Shown one piece after another: positions 44,306 to 55,159 of a DNA stretch of 64,000 bases. How positions within the stretch are numbered: position 1 is the first letter of the stretch; the number at the start of each line of letters is the position of its first letter. Both the position numbers and the translations under genes were made by a program. This DNA is from Rosa chinensis (lineage: Eukaryota > Streptophyta > Magnoliopsida > Rosales > Rosaceae), in assembly GCF_002994745.2 (NCBI RefSeq), contig NC_037090.1, positions 28,378,501-28,442,500 on the forward strand, given 5' to 3'. Below the pieces are notes generated by a model, which ran no database searches, was not told where the DNA came from, and was given only the letters and a program-made list of their open reading frames with translations.

Positions 44306-46699
44306 GATACAACTGGATACCTTTTGAGTTCGGGTCGAGTCAGGAGCTTCTTTCTAGAGCACGATGATGGTGGAGGGTTGAGCTCGGCCGCCGGAAGAGT
44401 GATACTCAAATATTTCAATATCATACTCAAATATCATGGTACAATCGATACTCGAAAACACATTATATGAAATCTCGATAATGCAACTGTACTCAAATAC
44501 TCGAAAATCATTAATTCTCATATCATATTTAACTCGTCAATATGCTAATGAAAATATAATTTATGAAAATCCGATAAATCATTAATTTAAGGAAATCAAT
44601 AAATTGTCAAATGATCTATTAATCTAAATGAGAAAATAAAAATAAAAATATTCCATGGACAATTAATTTAAAAATAAATGTCCACTTACAGAATTGTGGC
44701 TATGACAGCCGTCCAATGAATTTTTCCTCGAGCTCAATCCATACGTCGTCCTGAATAAATTGATAATTATGAATAAGAGAATTGAAATTAAATTAATGAT
44801 AAAAAAAATCAACACTCCTAAACGAGAATTTATCGAAAGCTTCATGTCGGAACGAGCTTAAAGTTCATAGGTTATGTTGACTCAACAATTATAACAACCT
44901 ATCAAAAAATGGGTAGATCCAAAGGTCAGATCTTTCTGAATCAAAACCCGAATTTCAGAAACTTCGAAAATTCCTATTGATCCGAAAGTTCATCATATGG
45001 CTACTAAACTAATCCACATGTCTGTAACGTCGTGGCCTACCTGAATCACCAAATCATAACCTCTAAAGTAGCCGGACGTGCCCCAATCTCCAACCCCGAA
45101 TTAGGTCATGAAATTTCATCACCATGATCCTCCCATCACCCCCAACAACTTTCTCAACTAATACCAACTCCAATATTAAGTCGGAATTTACCTCAAAAGG
45201 ATTTGGAAAGGATTTTGGGCCGAAATTGCTCAAATTCAAAATTCATTTTTCTCATGTTAAATCGAGATGTGAAACTTGGTGGGTTTGTAGAACATTGTAA
45301 TAGTTAGTCTCAACGTCCAATTTGCCAAAGTTAGCCGGAGTTTGAAAAATACGCCTGAAAAGGATCGTACCTTCTTTTCTTCGATTTGTCGTGTATGGCG
45401 AACGAGAGGATCCAAGGCTTATATGGTTTGAAATATGGTTCGAAGATGAAGAGAATGAGACCAGTTTCATATCTTGAGGTGGCCGGAAATGTTGCAATCG
45501 AGGTCGAGAAATTCCGGCATGAAATTTGGAAAATTTTGGGTTTAAGGGACCGAGTTTCCATTTTAGGAATCTTCCCAAAATGCCTGTTTTCGAAAATGGA
45601 ACCTGCTATTTATAGTATCAGACTTTTTCTAGAAATTACAAAATTGCCACTGACTTCAAGCCCTTATAAGTTCTTTGTTACAATTTTGATTTTAGACTTC
45701 ATGTCTTCGAACTCGATCTAACGTCCTCTTCAACTTTCCAGAATGAAGTTTTCTAAAATATTAAATGGAATAAAAAGTCAAATTTAACACCCTTACAAGC
45801 ATCGAAACGTAGGTAAAGTGAGTTAATTGTTGTTTACCGTCCAAATGACTAGTAAACAGGTAAGTTTAGGTACGAGGCATAACACTGGCTAGGCTAGCCC
45901 ATTTTCTTTTTCTTATCTCTTTTGGGCCTAGTTTGGTTTGGGCTGTTAGAGAGTGGCAAGGCCTATGGTTTTTTTTTTTTTTTGTTGCTTTGAATAATTG
46001 AGCTTCGCTCGGCTCTTACCCTATTCTGCCCTTGATCATAGTTGTTTGCTGATTGATGAGTGGTGATGTACACCATGAGGACTTTAGGCGTCAACATTCG
46101 TCAAGTCGGTTGCTCTGATGTAGAGTTGGATAGGAGTAGGGTTTTTTACTTTTTACATATTTTTTTTGTAGTTTGGTTTGTTTTTGTTTGATAGCTCTAC
46201 TTTATGTGGTCTGATTTGTACATCAAGATGTAATATGAGAGATTTTTGAATTCCTCTTGCTTGACTAAGAGAGGTCATTGTTTGAATGAAACCTGATTTT
46301 GTTTCCCTAAAAAAAAAAATGTTACTCATGTTTCAACACAAATCATTTCATTTTTCTTTTCACAATTAAATACAAACATAGTGTGTGGTGTTTCTAACTA
46401 GCGTTTTCACCTGTGCATTTGCACAAACTCACAGAGTCAAGTAAAAAAACAAAGAGATGAATAGTTTTGATTTATCAGTTTATCCACTTGCTTGTAGACG
46501 TGGGAATTTGAATGAATGCAGTTATCTATCCTATACTTCTCCCACTACACACGTCTCTCTTCTATAATTATCTCTTTATTTATTTATTTTTGTTTATTTC
46601 TTTTACTTATTACTATAATAACTTTTATATTTATTTGTTTCAATTAACTCAATATGTAATTAAGATAATTCAAAATTTGGTGAAGCTTTTTTTTTTTTT

Positions 46700-47780
46700 T
46701 TTTGAAATTGGTTGGTGAAGCTTTTGATGACTTTGATTTTTTTTAATTTTTTTTTTAAATATGGGTTCGAACCCAATCTAGCTAGAAGACTCAGCCTCAC
46801 ACTCAGTTCCATTTATTAATATAATATTTTGCAACGGAGGGGATATAAAATTCTAACTGACTGAAAAGCAGATAGGTAATCTTTACAATCATCCAAAACC
46901 CGACTTACCTCCGAATAATTCACCTCCTCACAATTGCATGAGAGAAGCAATCAGAATGGCAGAGTCTCTTTTAATGTCAATTTTTGTCCAACCTAGATGT
47001 ATACCAAAAAGAGAAGTCGACCATGGTCTGACGGAAAGGTAGGAAAGAAGAAGTAATATTTTCTTTTCTTGGCCTTGGTTTATTTTTGTATTCTCACATT
47101 TGTGCTTGTCAATAGATATCACAATTATTGTGATTAATGATACATGTTGTTCATTCTTCCGGTATTCTGCTAGTAAGTAAATCTTATGTGATAATGTAGG
47201 TATCTGAATGAAGTTTATTTATTAAAAAAAAAATGAAGTATATAATTTTAATTTTTTTTTAAATATCATTTATGGCGTGCATGGTATGTGTGCCATAAAT
47301 GTACCATTCTTTTACAGCACACACTTAACTCATTTACGACGAACAGTGTGACTCATTTACGGTATGCATTGTATGTGTGCCGTATATGTACCATATTTTA
47401 CGGCGCACATTTGACTCATTTATGACACACAATGTAACTCATTTACAGCGCACATCAAGAGTGCCGTAAATAATAATTGTCTTTTACGACATGTCCATTT
47501 ACGGCCTACATTTGTGTGCCGTAAATTGTCATTTACAGTGCACATTGAGGGCCGTAAAAGACCTTTTTTCTGGTAGTGCCAGCTCTGACGCCTCCGCCTC
47601 TATATTAATTAATAGCCGAGTGTGCATGTAGAAAAGGCCTTGCAATTGCCACAATACCCATGCCCAATTGATCTCTAACCACCACCCCAATACCACCACT
47701 TCCACAGTCACTCAATCAGCTCTGAAAGCCCCATCAACATTAATTTTCAGTCTTCCCCTTGGATGACTTCGATTTATAAT
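46700..47780 (-). pseudogene. LINE RNase H end, copy 2 (broken)
   Basis: Minus-strand pieces at 47580-47780 (LKINVDGAFRAD then TGA) and 46850-46960 match the RNase H tail at 9937-13520. The catalytic Asp is retained here (GAT), but a stop follows four codons later and the middle is interrupted by unrelated sequence ending at 47578. Not functional. Confidence 0.72.
47240..47578. mobile_element. CACTA-like transposon end with subterminal repeats
   Basis: Ends CTGGTAGTG at 47578, i.e. CACTACCAG on the minus strand, the typical CACTA terminus. The ~300 bp before it hold many copies of TTTACGGC/CATTTACGGC-CACA motifs in both orientations, the usual transposase-binding subterminal repeats. No matching left CACTA end was found, so it may be truncated. 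It lies inside the LINE copy. Confidence 0.65.
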
Positions 47781-47815
47781 AGTAGAGATATACATTTAGC
47801 AAATGGAAAAAGTCT

Positions 47816-48282
47816 AAGGGCAATGATATGGGGCCTCAATGAGGCCTAACATTTGTGGCCTCAAATCCTAGGTGTCATGCCATGTAAGTAAATAAAAATT
47901 TATTTTCAATTCCATATAATATATCTTACCACATCATACTATTTCAACACCAACTTTACCCTTTTACATTTCCTTTTAAATGTTATGGGTGAATTAATTA
48001 CAATAATGAATTTAATTAGGTGACAAAAAAAATATCAGCTATTAATTATATATTAATTTAAGAGATATGTAGACATATTCTTTGATCAATATTTTTCTTC
48101 ATTTAGTTAAATTCTTTTCTTTAATTTTTCTTCCCAAATGGCATTAATATATTGAATTATGTGTCAAGAAATAGACGTTAACTTTTCATCCACAAAAATA
48201 TAATAATTTGAGATATACTTATGTTTAAATTAAGAGGTAAGGAAAAAATTACACTTTAGCAGCCATTAATTAACGGGGTCGT
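47816..48282. other. AT-rich junction with GGCCTCAATGAGGCC palindromes
   Basis: CCTCAATGAGGCCTAACATTTGTGGCC at 47835 recurs in the same orientation at 51601-51628, flanking the inverted block C. No gene. Confidence 0.6.
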
Positions 48283-48664
48283 CTTGGGTACCTTGGTGTT
48301 TGCTATACCCTTATTTTTTTTTTTTTTTTACTTTTAGTAAATTAATATAGTGGAAACCTACTGAACTGGTCAACAGGTTACCCAATTAAATATCGATATG
48401 TGTCATTTTAAAAAATAAAATTTACCATATTAACAACACACTGTTTCTTGATATGTAACATTGTTAAAAATCATGTAACAACTATTGTCAAAATAATAAA
48501 TTACACATAGTTGAACTACAATTACGACTTATGACAACAATTGTTGTGGTTATTGTAATTAAGTGGTCAAAGATGTAAATATCATATTTGGACAACTTTT
48601 ATCAAATTTAGAACCTTGATTATTAAGTGGAGAAGCTCCTTACAATACTGAGTTGTTACATATC

Positions 48665-49245
48665 TTTTGGTCTAATTTTAATTTTACCATTTTCACAACA
48701 CAAATGTTGTAGGAATTGTAAAATTGTTGGTAATCTTGTAAATGGTATAGTTTTTGAAGTAATTACTACAATCAAAACAAAAGTTATCGCTTTTACACCA
48801 AATAGTTGCGAGTTATGGTAAAATATGTAGTCATTGAGTAATTATTCCATTAATGATAAAAATATAAAGATTTACCACTTTGACAACAAATTTGTTGTTG
48901 TACTTGTTAAATTGTCCATAAATTAGTACATTAGTTTAGGTTGAGTAATTACTATAAATAGGACAAAAGTTACCGCTTTTACATCAATTGTTGTGATTGT
49001 GGTCAAATGTGTAGTCATTGTAGTAATAATTTCATTAATGATAAAAACATAAAGATTTACCACTCTGACAACAAATTTGTTGTCATACTTGTTAAATTGT
49101 CTATAAATTAGTAGATTAGTTTAGGTGGAGTAATTACTACAAATAGAACAAAAGTTACCGCTTTTACATCAAGTGTTGTGGGTTGTGATAAAATGTGTAG
49201 TCATTGTAGTAATAATTTCACTAATGATAAAAGCATAAAGATTCA
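48665..49245. repeat. 185-bp tandem repeat, about 2-3 copies
   Basis: Unit starts near 48851, 49036 and 49222 (TAATGATAAAA.ATAAAGATT), with a degenerate copy upstream. AT-rich and non-coding, with CTTTGACAACAAATTTGTTGT hairpin potential in each unit. Confidence 0.75.
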
Positions 49246-49616
49246 TACATGTTCTATTTTATATAATATTTACCACTTTGAGGACTCATGTAACCACTTT
49301 GAGGACACATGTGGTAATTAGAAAAAAAAATCCGCATTTAAGTAAATAAGGTCTTCGTTAGAGAAAAGTATGTTCTCATTTGAGTAATTAAGTCCTAAAA
49401 GTGGTAATTGTAATAGGTTCTCATTAGAGTAAAGTAGATTCTCATTTGAGTAAATAAGTCCTAAAGTACGTTCTCATTTGACTACATTTAAAACAAATAT
49501 TATTTATTTTTACACTAATTGTTGTCATTGTCATAAAATGCATGTAAAAAGAATTATATTTGGTTAAGGAAACTACTAATGATATAATTAATTGGTAATA
49601 AAGATTACTTAACTAA

Positions 49617-49910
49617 GAGCAACTCCAACAGCTTCCCTATAATTTATGTATAATAGGGAAGCAAAAGTAAAAGCTTTAGCATTTTTTTGTTCTCCAACTC
49701 CAACAGATTCTCTATTTTACAGCAATCTCTAAAATCTCCATATTCTTCCTTAAATTTTAGAGATTGCTGTAAATATAGGGAATTTGGTTTTCTCTTTCCT
49801 CACTTTCTATAAAATAGGGATAATTATAGGGAATCTGTTGGAGCAAAAGAGGCTCATTTTTCCCTAAAGTAAAGAAAAATCAAAATATGGGGAAGCTGTT
49901 GGAGTTGCTC
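49617..49910. mobile_element. MITE (Tourist/Harbinger-like), TSD TAA
   Basis: 294 bp bounded by GAGCAACTCCAACAGCTTCCC and its exact reverse complement, with TAA on both sides (49614-49616 and 49911-49913). An inner copy of the TIR motif (CCAACTCCAACAGATTC at about 49694, partner near 49838) makes a second nested inverted repeat. A 3-bp TAA/TTA duplication fits PIF/Harbinger. Confidence 0.88.
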
Positions 49911-50390
49911 TAATACTAATTTTGCGAACTTAGGTTAGAAGGTTTTTGTTTTTAATAAGGAAAAAACGTAATTTTCAATTGTGTAATTGTCCATTAATAA
50001 CAAGCATTAATCAAGCATTAATTCACTAATAATAAAATTAATTAGTAATATAGACTATTTAACTAAAAATAATTCGGTGAACCTAGGATAGAAGGTTCTT
50101 TTAATTTTTTTTTAAAAAGGAAAAATCATAATTGTGAATTGTCAATTGATAATCAAACATTAATTTGCTTTATTGTTTTCACTATATTTATTGTTTTCAC
50201 TATATTTATTGTTTTCAATTCAATAAGTAGTTTGTGTTACCAAAAAAATTAGAAAGGCTATGGGCTAAACAAGTTACCAATTTGTTAAATATTTTGAACC
50301 ATTGGATATATTACTAATCCAATGGTCCAAAATATTTAACAAAATGAGGGTATGGCAAACACCAAGGTACCTAAGAATTCTCCATTGCAT

Positions 50391-51577
50391 AAGGTCTAAG
50401 TTGAAAATTCGGTATGTCGTTCTTCTTCAATTATTTATTTTTGTTGCATGGAGGCTAAAGCACAAAATATGAAACTAATGAACAACTAATCTCGCGATCG
50501 GCCTCAAAATGCATCTTGATCGATTTGTCCTCTTTTATCTCTCATTGACGCACTATGTTACATTCCCTGTAAAATGAGTTATTCCCTGTAAACATGAGTT
50601 ATTGTGCAACGCCAATTACCCCATCAAAGAGCTTTGCAAGTTGGGAGCAAACCATCGATCAAAGAGTATCGATCAGTTCTATGATTTTATTATATTGGTC
50701 CTTTACATTGTAATGGATCGATGTTGTCTTGGTTGGAGATTAGATGGGGGGATCACAGGGTTTCAATGGACTTAATTTACTTTTCATTTATGAAATTCCA
50801 CAGTAATTATAAGAAATCTAAAAGAGATTATCATTTTTCTGATCGAGAAGATCAAATGATACTTCACCATGTATAATATTCTAAGGGAAATCAACAGGGC
50901 CACATACCGAGAAGAATACATCCATGGTTATCATGTCACTAAAGTTATGAATTGATCTGTTCTAATTTTTTTCGGAGCAATTTTTTTGAGGGGAATGGAT
51001 AAATATATATTCACTCGGCTTCATATAACTATTGTGAGGAAAATACATACACTAGAATTAAAGTCTCCGGAACAATAACTGAAATGCTTACACGGCCTAA
51101 ACGGGGTACACAGTCCTAGCAAATAATTTCCATTGGAGAATTCACTTCTCAATTACTGAATTGAAAAACAAAACAGAACTTAAAAACTGAAATTTCTTTC
51201 AACTACTGCACAGCTCCAAAAGAGATAACAATTAGATTAACTTACGGATGCGAATTACTTTAGAGAGAATATTTCGTATCCTCCAAGGGCCCTTTAAAAT
51301 AGTAACCTTTTCGTTGAATGGTGGATATTTATTAGCTAGATACCAAATTCTCAGAGGTTTCTCTCCTCAGTGTTCGCTTTGAAAATCGAAGTATCACACT
51401 CAGTGACTCAGACCAGTATCTTTCAAGGGAATTTGTATAATTTATCTTCTATTATTTAAATTAGTCAATGAATTATCCATCAGTAGTCGTTGCCAGTTTT
51501 CTAGAAGAGGGAGGATAAAATTGAAGTATTAATTTAGTTAGTTAATTAAATGGGTCAAGAGGGAGGTGCTTAATTAG
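50391..51577 (-). repeat. Block C, copy 2 (inverted)
   Basis: Reverse complement of 13525-14712. In copy 1 block C follows block B directly. Here it is inverted and separated from block B by 2.6 kb of transposon DNA. No gene. Confidence 0.85.
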
Positions 51578-51730
51578 ACTTTGGAAAATGATTTGTGGCC
51601 TCAATGAGGCCTAAGATTTGTGGCCTCAATTTTAGGTGTCATGTCATGTCATCTACACAAATCACCTATTTGTCAAATCATGTCATGTAATTTTTGAGAA
51701 AAAGACCATCTTATCATTCCAAAATCTAAT

Positions 51731-53448
51731 TGTTTGGCTCCAGTTTTGCTGCAACTGATCAACAGTCTCTTTTCTGCATGCGGGTGTGACAGTACCGTTT
51801 GGGTGCGGTCGTCGGGGGTGTCCCTTGACCTGACTTCTTTCAAGTGATTGTAGATGAGGAGAGCACCAACCTCGTCGCAGGGGTCTTTGTGCCTCGTGAT
51901 GAGGACTTTTTCTGAGCTTCTTCAATATCACACAATCGATACTCGACGTCGTAGATCAAGCAGAACGAAAATCACCGGGAAGTGGGGAGAACTTGCTAAA
52001 GCGTGACTTTAGCTTGGCTGGAGAGTTTGGTAGCACTGATAGTCGGCTCCTGAGAAGACTAGGACTGGAGTGTGACTACCGGTAAGAGAGAGAGAGGGAT
52101 TGCTCTAGAGAGGCTTGGATAATCTTAGAGATTGTTGTTGATGAATTGTGTGTTGTGTTGTTTCATTTTAGCCTCTATGTATAGGCTACCATGCTGTTAA
52201 TGTCTAAAAGTCTAGCGGTAGCCGGACCTTAGTTTAACGCTGATCCGATGGGCGGATCAATACTTGTATTGTTCATGTGGCTCCCGTTACCTGTCAAATG
52301 AAATACAATGGGCGTCAGAGGGAGACCGCGCTGGGCGGTCTTCAACTCTCCGATGCCTAAGTTAGTCAATGTATTTATGTTGACAAAGTAACAGCAAGTA
52401 AATATTGAATGCGTAATCCATGAGGAGAGAGGATAAGACCTTTTATAGGTGAGGAAGAGGATGATCTTCTCCTTGTTTTCGATGTGGGACTGATGTGCTT
52501 CAGTTCCCAGTTTCAGTAGCTTCTGATGCTACCTTGACACGGCGCGTGGCGGCGCGTCGGCGGTGCTTTGGGGTTGATCCGGGGCTCAGGCGGTAACCTG
52601 GATAGCTGTCTTTACGCCAGTCACTCATGTGGTGGGCGTTGGTACCCCTGGCGGTACCATGAGCGTGGCTCATTATAGCTAATTATGCTTGCAAATGCAC
52701 ATGTATGTACACATGCCAAAGTGGTTGGCCTTAAACAAATCAAGATAATGGAGCACTAATGGAGATAATGGAGGTGGAGATGGAGCACTAAATGGAGACA
52801 GTGGAGCACTAAATGGAGATAGAAATGATGAGTTTTGGAGTGATTTTGAATCACTTTCGGCTCCTTTATTCCTTTAATTATATCTCCACCAAGAAATCAG
52901 AATAGGCCTTCAACTTCTTCATATAAAATGATCCACAATGAGTTTAGATCATTGTGGTAAAATTTCAGAGCTTAATTCCATGTGGTTGGGCTAGAAAGGC
53001 TGCTAGACTCCTCACAGGTCCAGTTTTCCAGTTTTCCAGTTTTGCTTATGTAGAAAATTGGACTGATTGTTTGAAGGCTTTCCACTCAAAACTAGCTCTG
53101 GAATTCTTCATAAGAAATGGTCATTGGGATGTCTAGAATTAATCTGAAAAGTTTTAGCTCATTTGGATTTCATTTGGTTAGTCTGCCGCCCCTCCTTTCT
53201 TGTTTAGCTCGGTTTCTCCTAAACGAAGTAGGAAAATGTGCTAAAGTTGACTTTTCATTTCCATGTTTTCATCATTTCTTTTTCTTGCAGCTCGCATAAT
53301 CTTCCATAATGTTGCAGGTAGGCTTTATTTAGCCTCTAAATAATATATCTCGAACTTATCGACAATATATAGCTTGGGCCACTGATATTGGCTCAATTTC
53401 TCCAAGACACGCCTTGTCAGGCCAAAATGCTCATTTTAGATTCAAACA
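51731..53448 (-). mobile_element. Solo R-family LTR (1,718 bp), TSD CTAAT, chimeric core
   Basis: TGTTTGGCTCC at 51731 to ...CAAACA at 53448, flanked by CTAAT at 51726-51730 and 53449-53453. The ends match the other R LTRs. About 52080-52860 is unrelated to them (GGGAGACCGCGCTGGGCGG and so on). It represents a second R subfamily sharing only its termini. Confidence 0.92.
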
Positions 53449-54274
53449 CTAATGATTCTAAATTATTACCTCAAAAATTATTTTAGCTTTCTTCTAAAAA
53501 AAAAATTTGGCTTTCTTTCATTTTTTTTTCATTACACTCATGCTTAGATTTAATCAACAATTTTTTTTTCTTCAATGAAGAGTAGAAAAAATTTCATGTA
53601 ATTCAGTCAATAGATTTGCACATACGTTCAATTAATAGATTTGTATACCACATGTATATGAATTCAACCTTTGTTGGGTTCTTGCAAATTTTGAAAATAT
53701 AATGTGAAAAATACATATTCATATGATTGTATTCTTGACCAAAAGCCCCAAAATGAGCAAAAATTATCTCACTTACCCCAGCAACAGATTTTTATTCCCA
53801 CTAACCCAATTTCAAAAGAAATGACTATTCTGCCCTCAATCTCATTAAAGAATGACATTTTATGCCTCTCCCTCCTCTCCTCTCTCTTCCCCGATCTCTG
53901 CCTCAGATCTCTCTTTCCCCGATCTCCACCAACAGTCTCTCTCTCTCTCTCTGATCTCTAACTCTGGCGTGGTGTTGAAATAGGATTTAGGTCTAGGAGA
54001 TGAACAGGACCAGTCCACGTCGTCAGAAGTCTGGTGGTGGACTAGTGGTTATCATCGAAACACGGACAGAAGCACAACATCTCTCACCGGAAGATTCCGA
54101 TTTCAGTTTCAGATGGTTTCACCTTCGACAGCCAAAGATCGAAAATGGATCCACTGAGTTTGACGTCAAACACAACACCGGAAGCTTCCGGTTTAGATTC
54201 CAAAAAGAGAGATGACTCGATACAGGAGCCGTACGTCTCGAGGTTTTGATTTTCGTCCTCGTCCAGATGCCGGC
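53449..54274. other. Unassigned sequence with CT-rich tract
   Basis: AT-rich to 53700, then a CT-rich stretch (53870-53960) resembling a plant 5' leader, then short frames at 54000-54215 without recognisable domains. Possibly the promoter and first exon of a gene cut by the LTR that starts at 54275; support is weak. Confidence 0.3.
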
Positions 54275-55052
54275 TATTTGGCTCCAGTTTTGTTGCAGCT
54301 GGTCAACAGTCTCTTTTCTGGCGGGCGTGCCAGCACCGTTAGGGTGCGGTCGTCGGGGGTGTCCCTTGACCTGACTTCTTTCAAGCAATTGTGGACGAGG
54401 AGAGCACCAACCTCGTCGTGGGATTCTTTGTGCCTCGTGGTGAGGACTTTTGCTGAGCTTCTTCTTGTTCACACAATCGATACTCAATATTGCAGATTGA
54501 GCATAGCGAAATCACCGGGAAGTATTGAGATCTTGCTAAAGCGTGACTTTAGCTTGGCTGGGTTGCTAGGGCGTTACCCTTGCTTGGCTGATTCCGTAAC
54601 CGTTGTGGTCGTGGCACTACCGTCGGCTCCCGAGGAGACTAGGACCGAAGTACGTTGACAGAGGGTTTGGTGGCACTGAAAGTCGGCTCCTGAGGAGACT
54701 AGGACTAGGAGTGTGATCACTGATAAGAGAAAGAGAAGGAGAGGAGTTGCTCTTAGAGAGGTTTGCTCTAGAGAGAACTTAGATCATCTTAGAGATGTTG
54801 TTGTGTTGTGAATGTGTGTGTTAGAATGAGAGGAGAAGGTGTTTATATAGGGAAGAAAAAGAAGAGTGAAATGATGAGTGGAAGAAAAATAATGAAAGTG
54901 GAGTATGAAAGTGATTTGTAAAATATGGAAAAGATAGAGAAATGATGAAATGAAAGCAAAGCATGAAGGTGCAGAAACATGGAAGTGATGATGATCTATT
55001 AAAGAGATTGTAGAAGAAAAATATATCCAAGGAAAAAGAGAAAAGCATCTAG
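54275..55052 (-). mobile_element. R-family LTR interrupted by CACTA element
   Basis: TATTTGGCTCC (terminal TG degenerated to TA) through the single leader repeat and TATA region to AAAGCATCTAG at 55052. The LTR should continue CTTTCTTCATGTGGG; instead a CACTA terminus starts at 55053. The rest should lie beyond the right edge of the window. Confidence 0.88.
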
Positions 55053-55159
55053 CACTACTACAATTATAGGCTACAAGGACACCAAATAAGGACACGTAAT
55101 ACATGTGGAGTCCTTGAAGAGTTATAAGGACACTTAGCATGTAAATGGTATTTTTTAGA

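Larger units (their letters stand above)
44400..47815. repeat. Segmental duplication block B, copy 2
   Basis: Same orientation as 7560-10409 plus 13362-13525. Lacks the solo LTR of copy 1 (empty site 47631-47635). 44400-45884 is the LTR part, ending GGCATAACA. 45885-46700 is non-coding flank. 46700-47780 is LINE sequence with its own insertion. Confidence 0.88.
48283..50375. mobile_element. Non-autonomous terminal-inverted-repeat element (~2.1 kb)
   Basis: Left end CTTGGGTACCTTGGTGTTTG... (48283-48317) and right end (50341-50375) are inverted copies of ~34 bp with a few mismatches. The inside is AT-rich and non-coding, with a 185-bp tandem repeat and a nested MITE. No target duplication was recognised, so the superfamily is not assigned. 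Confidence 0.7.
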
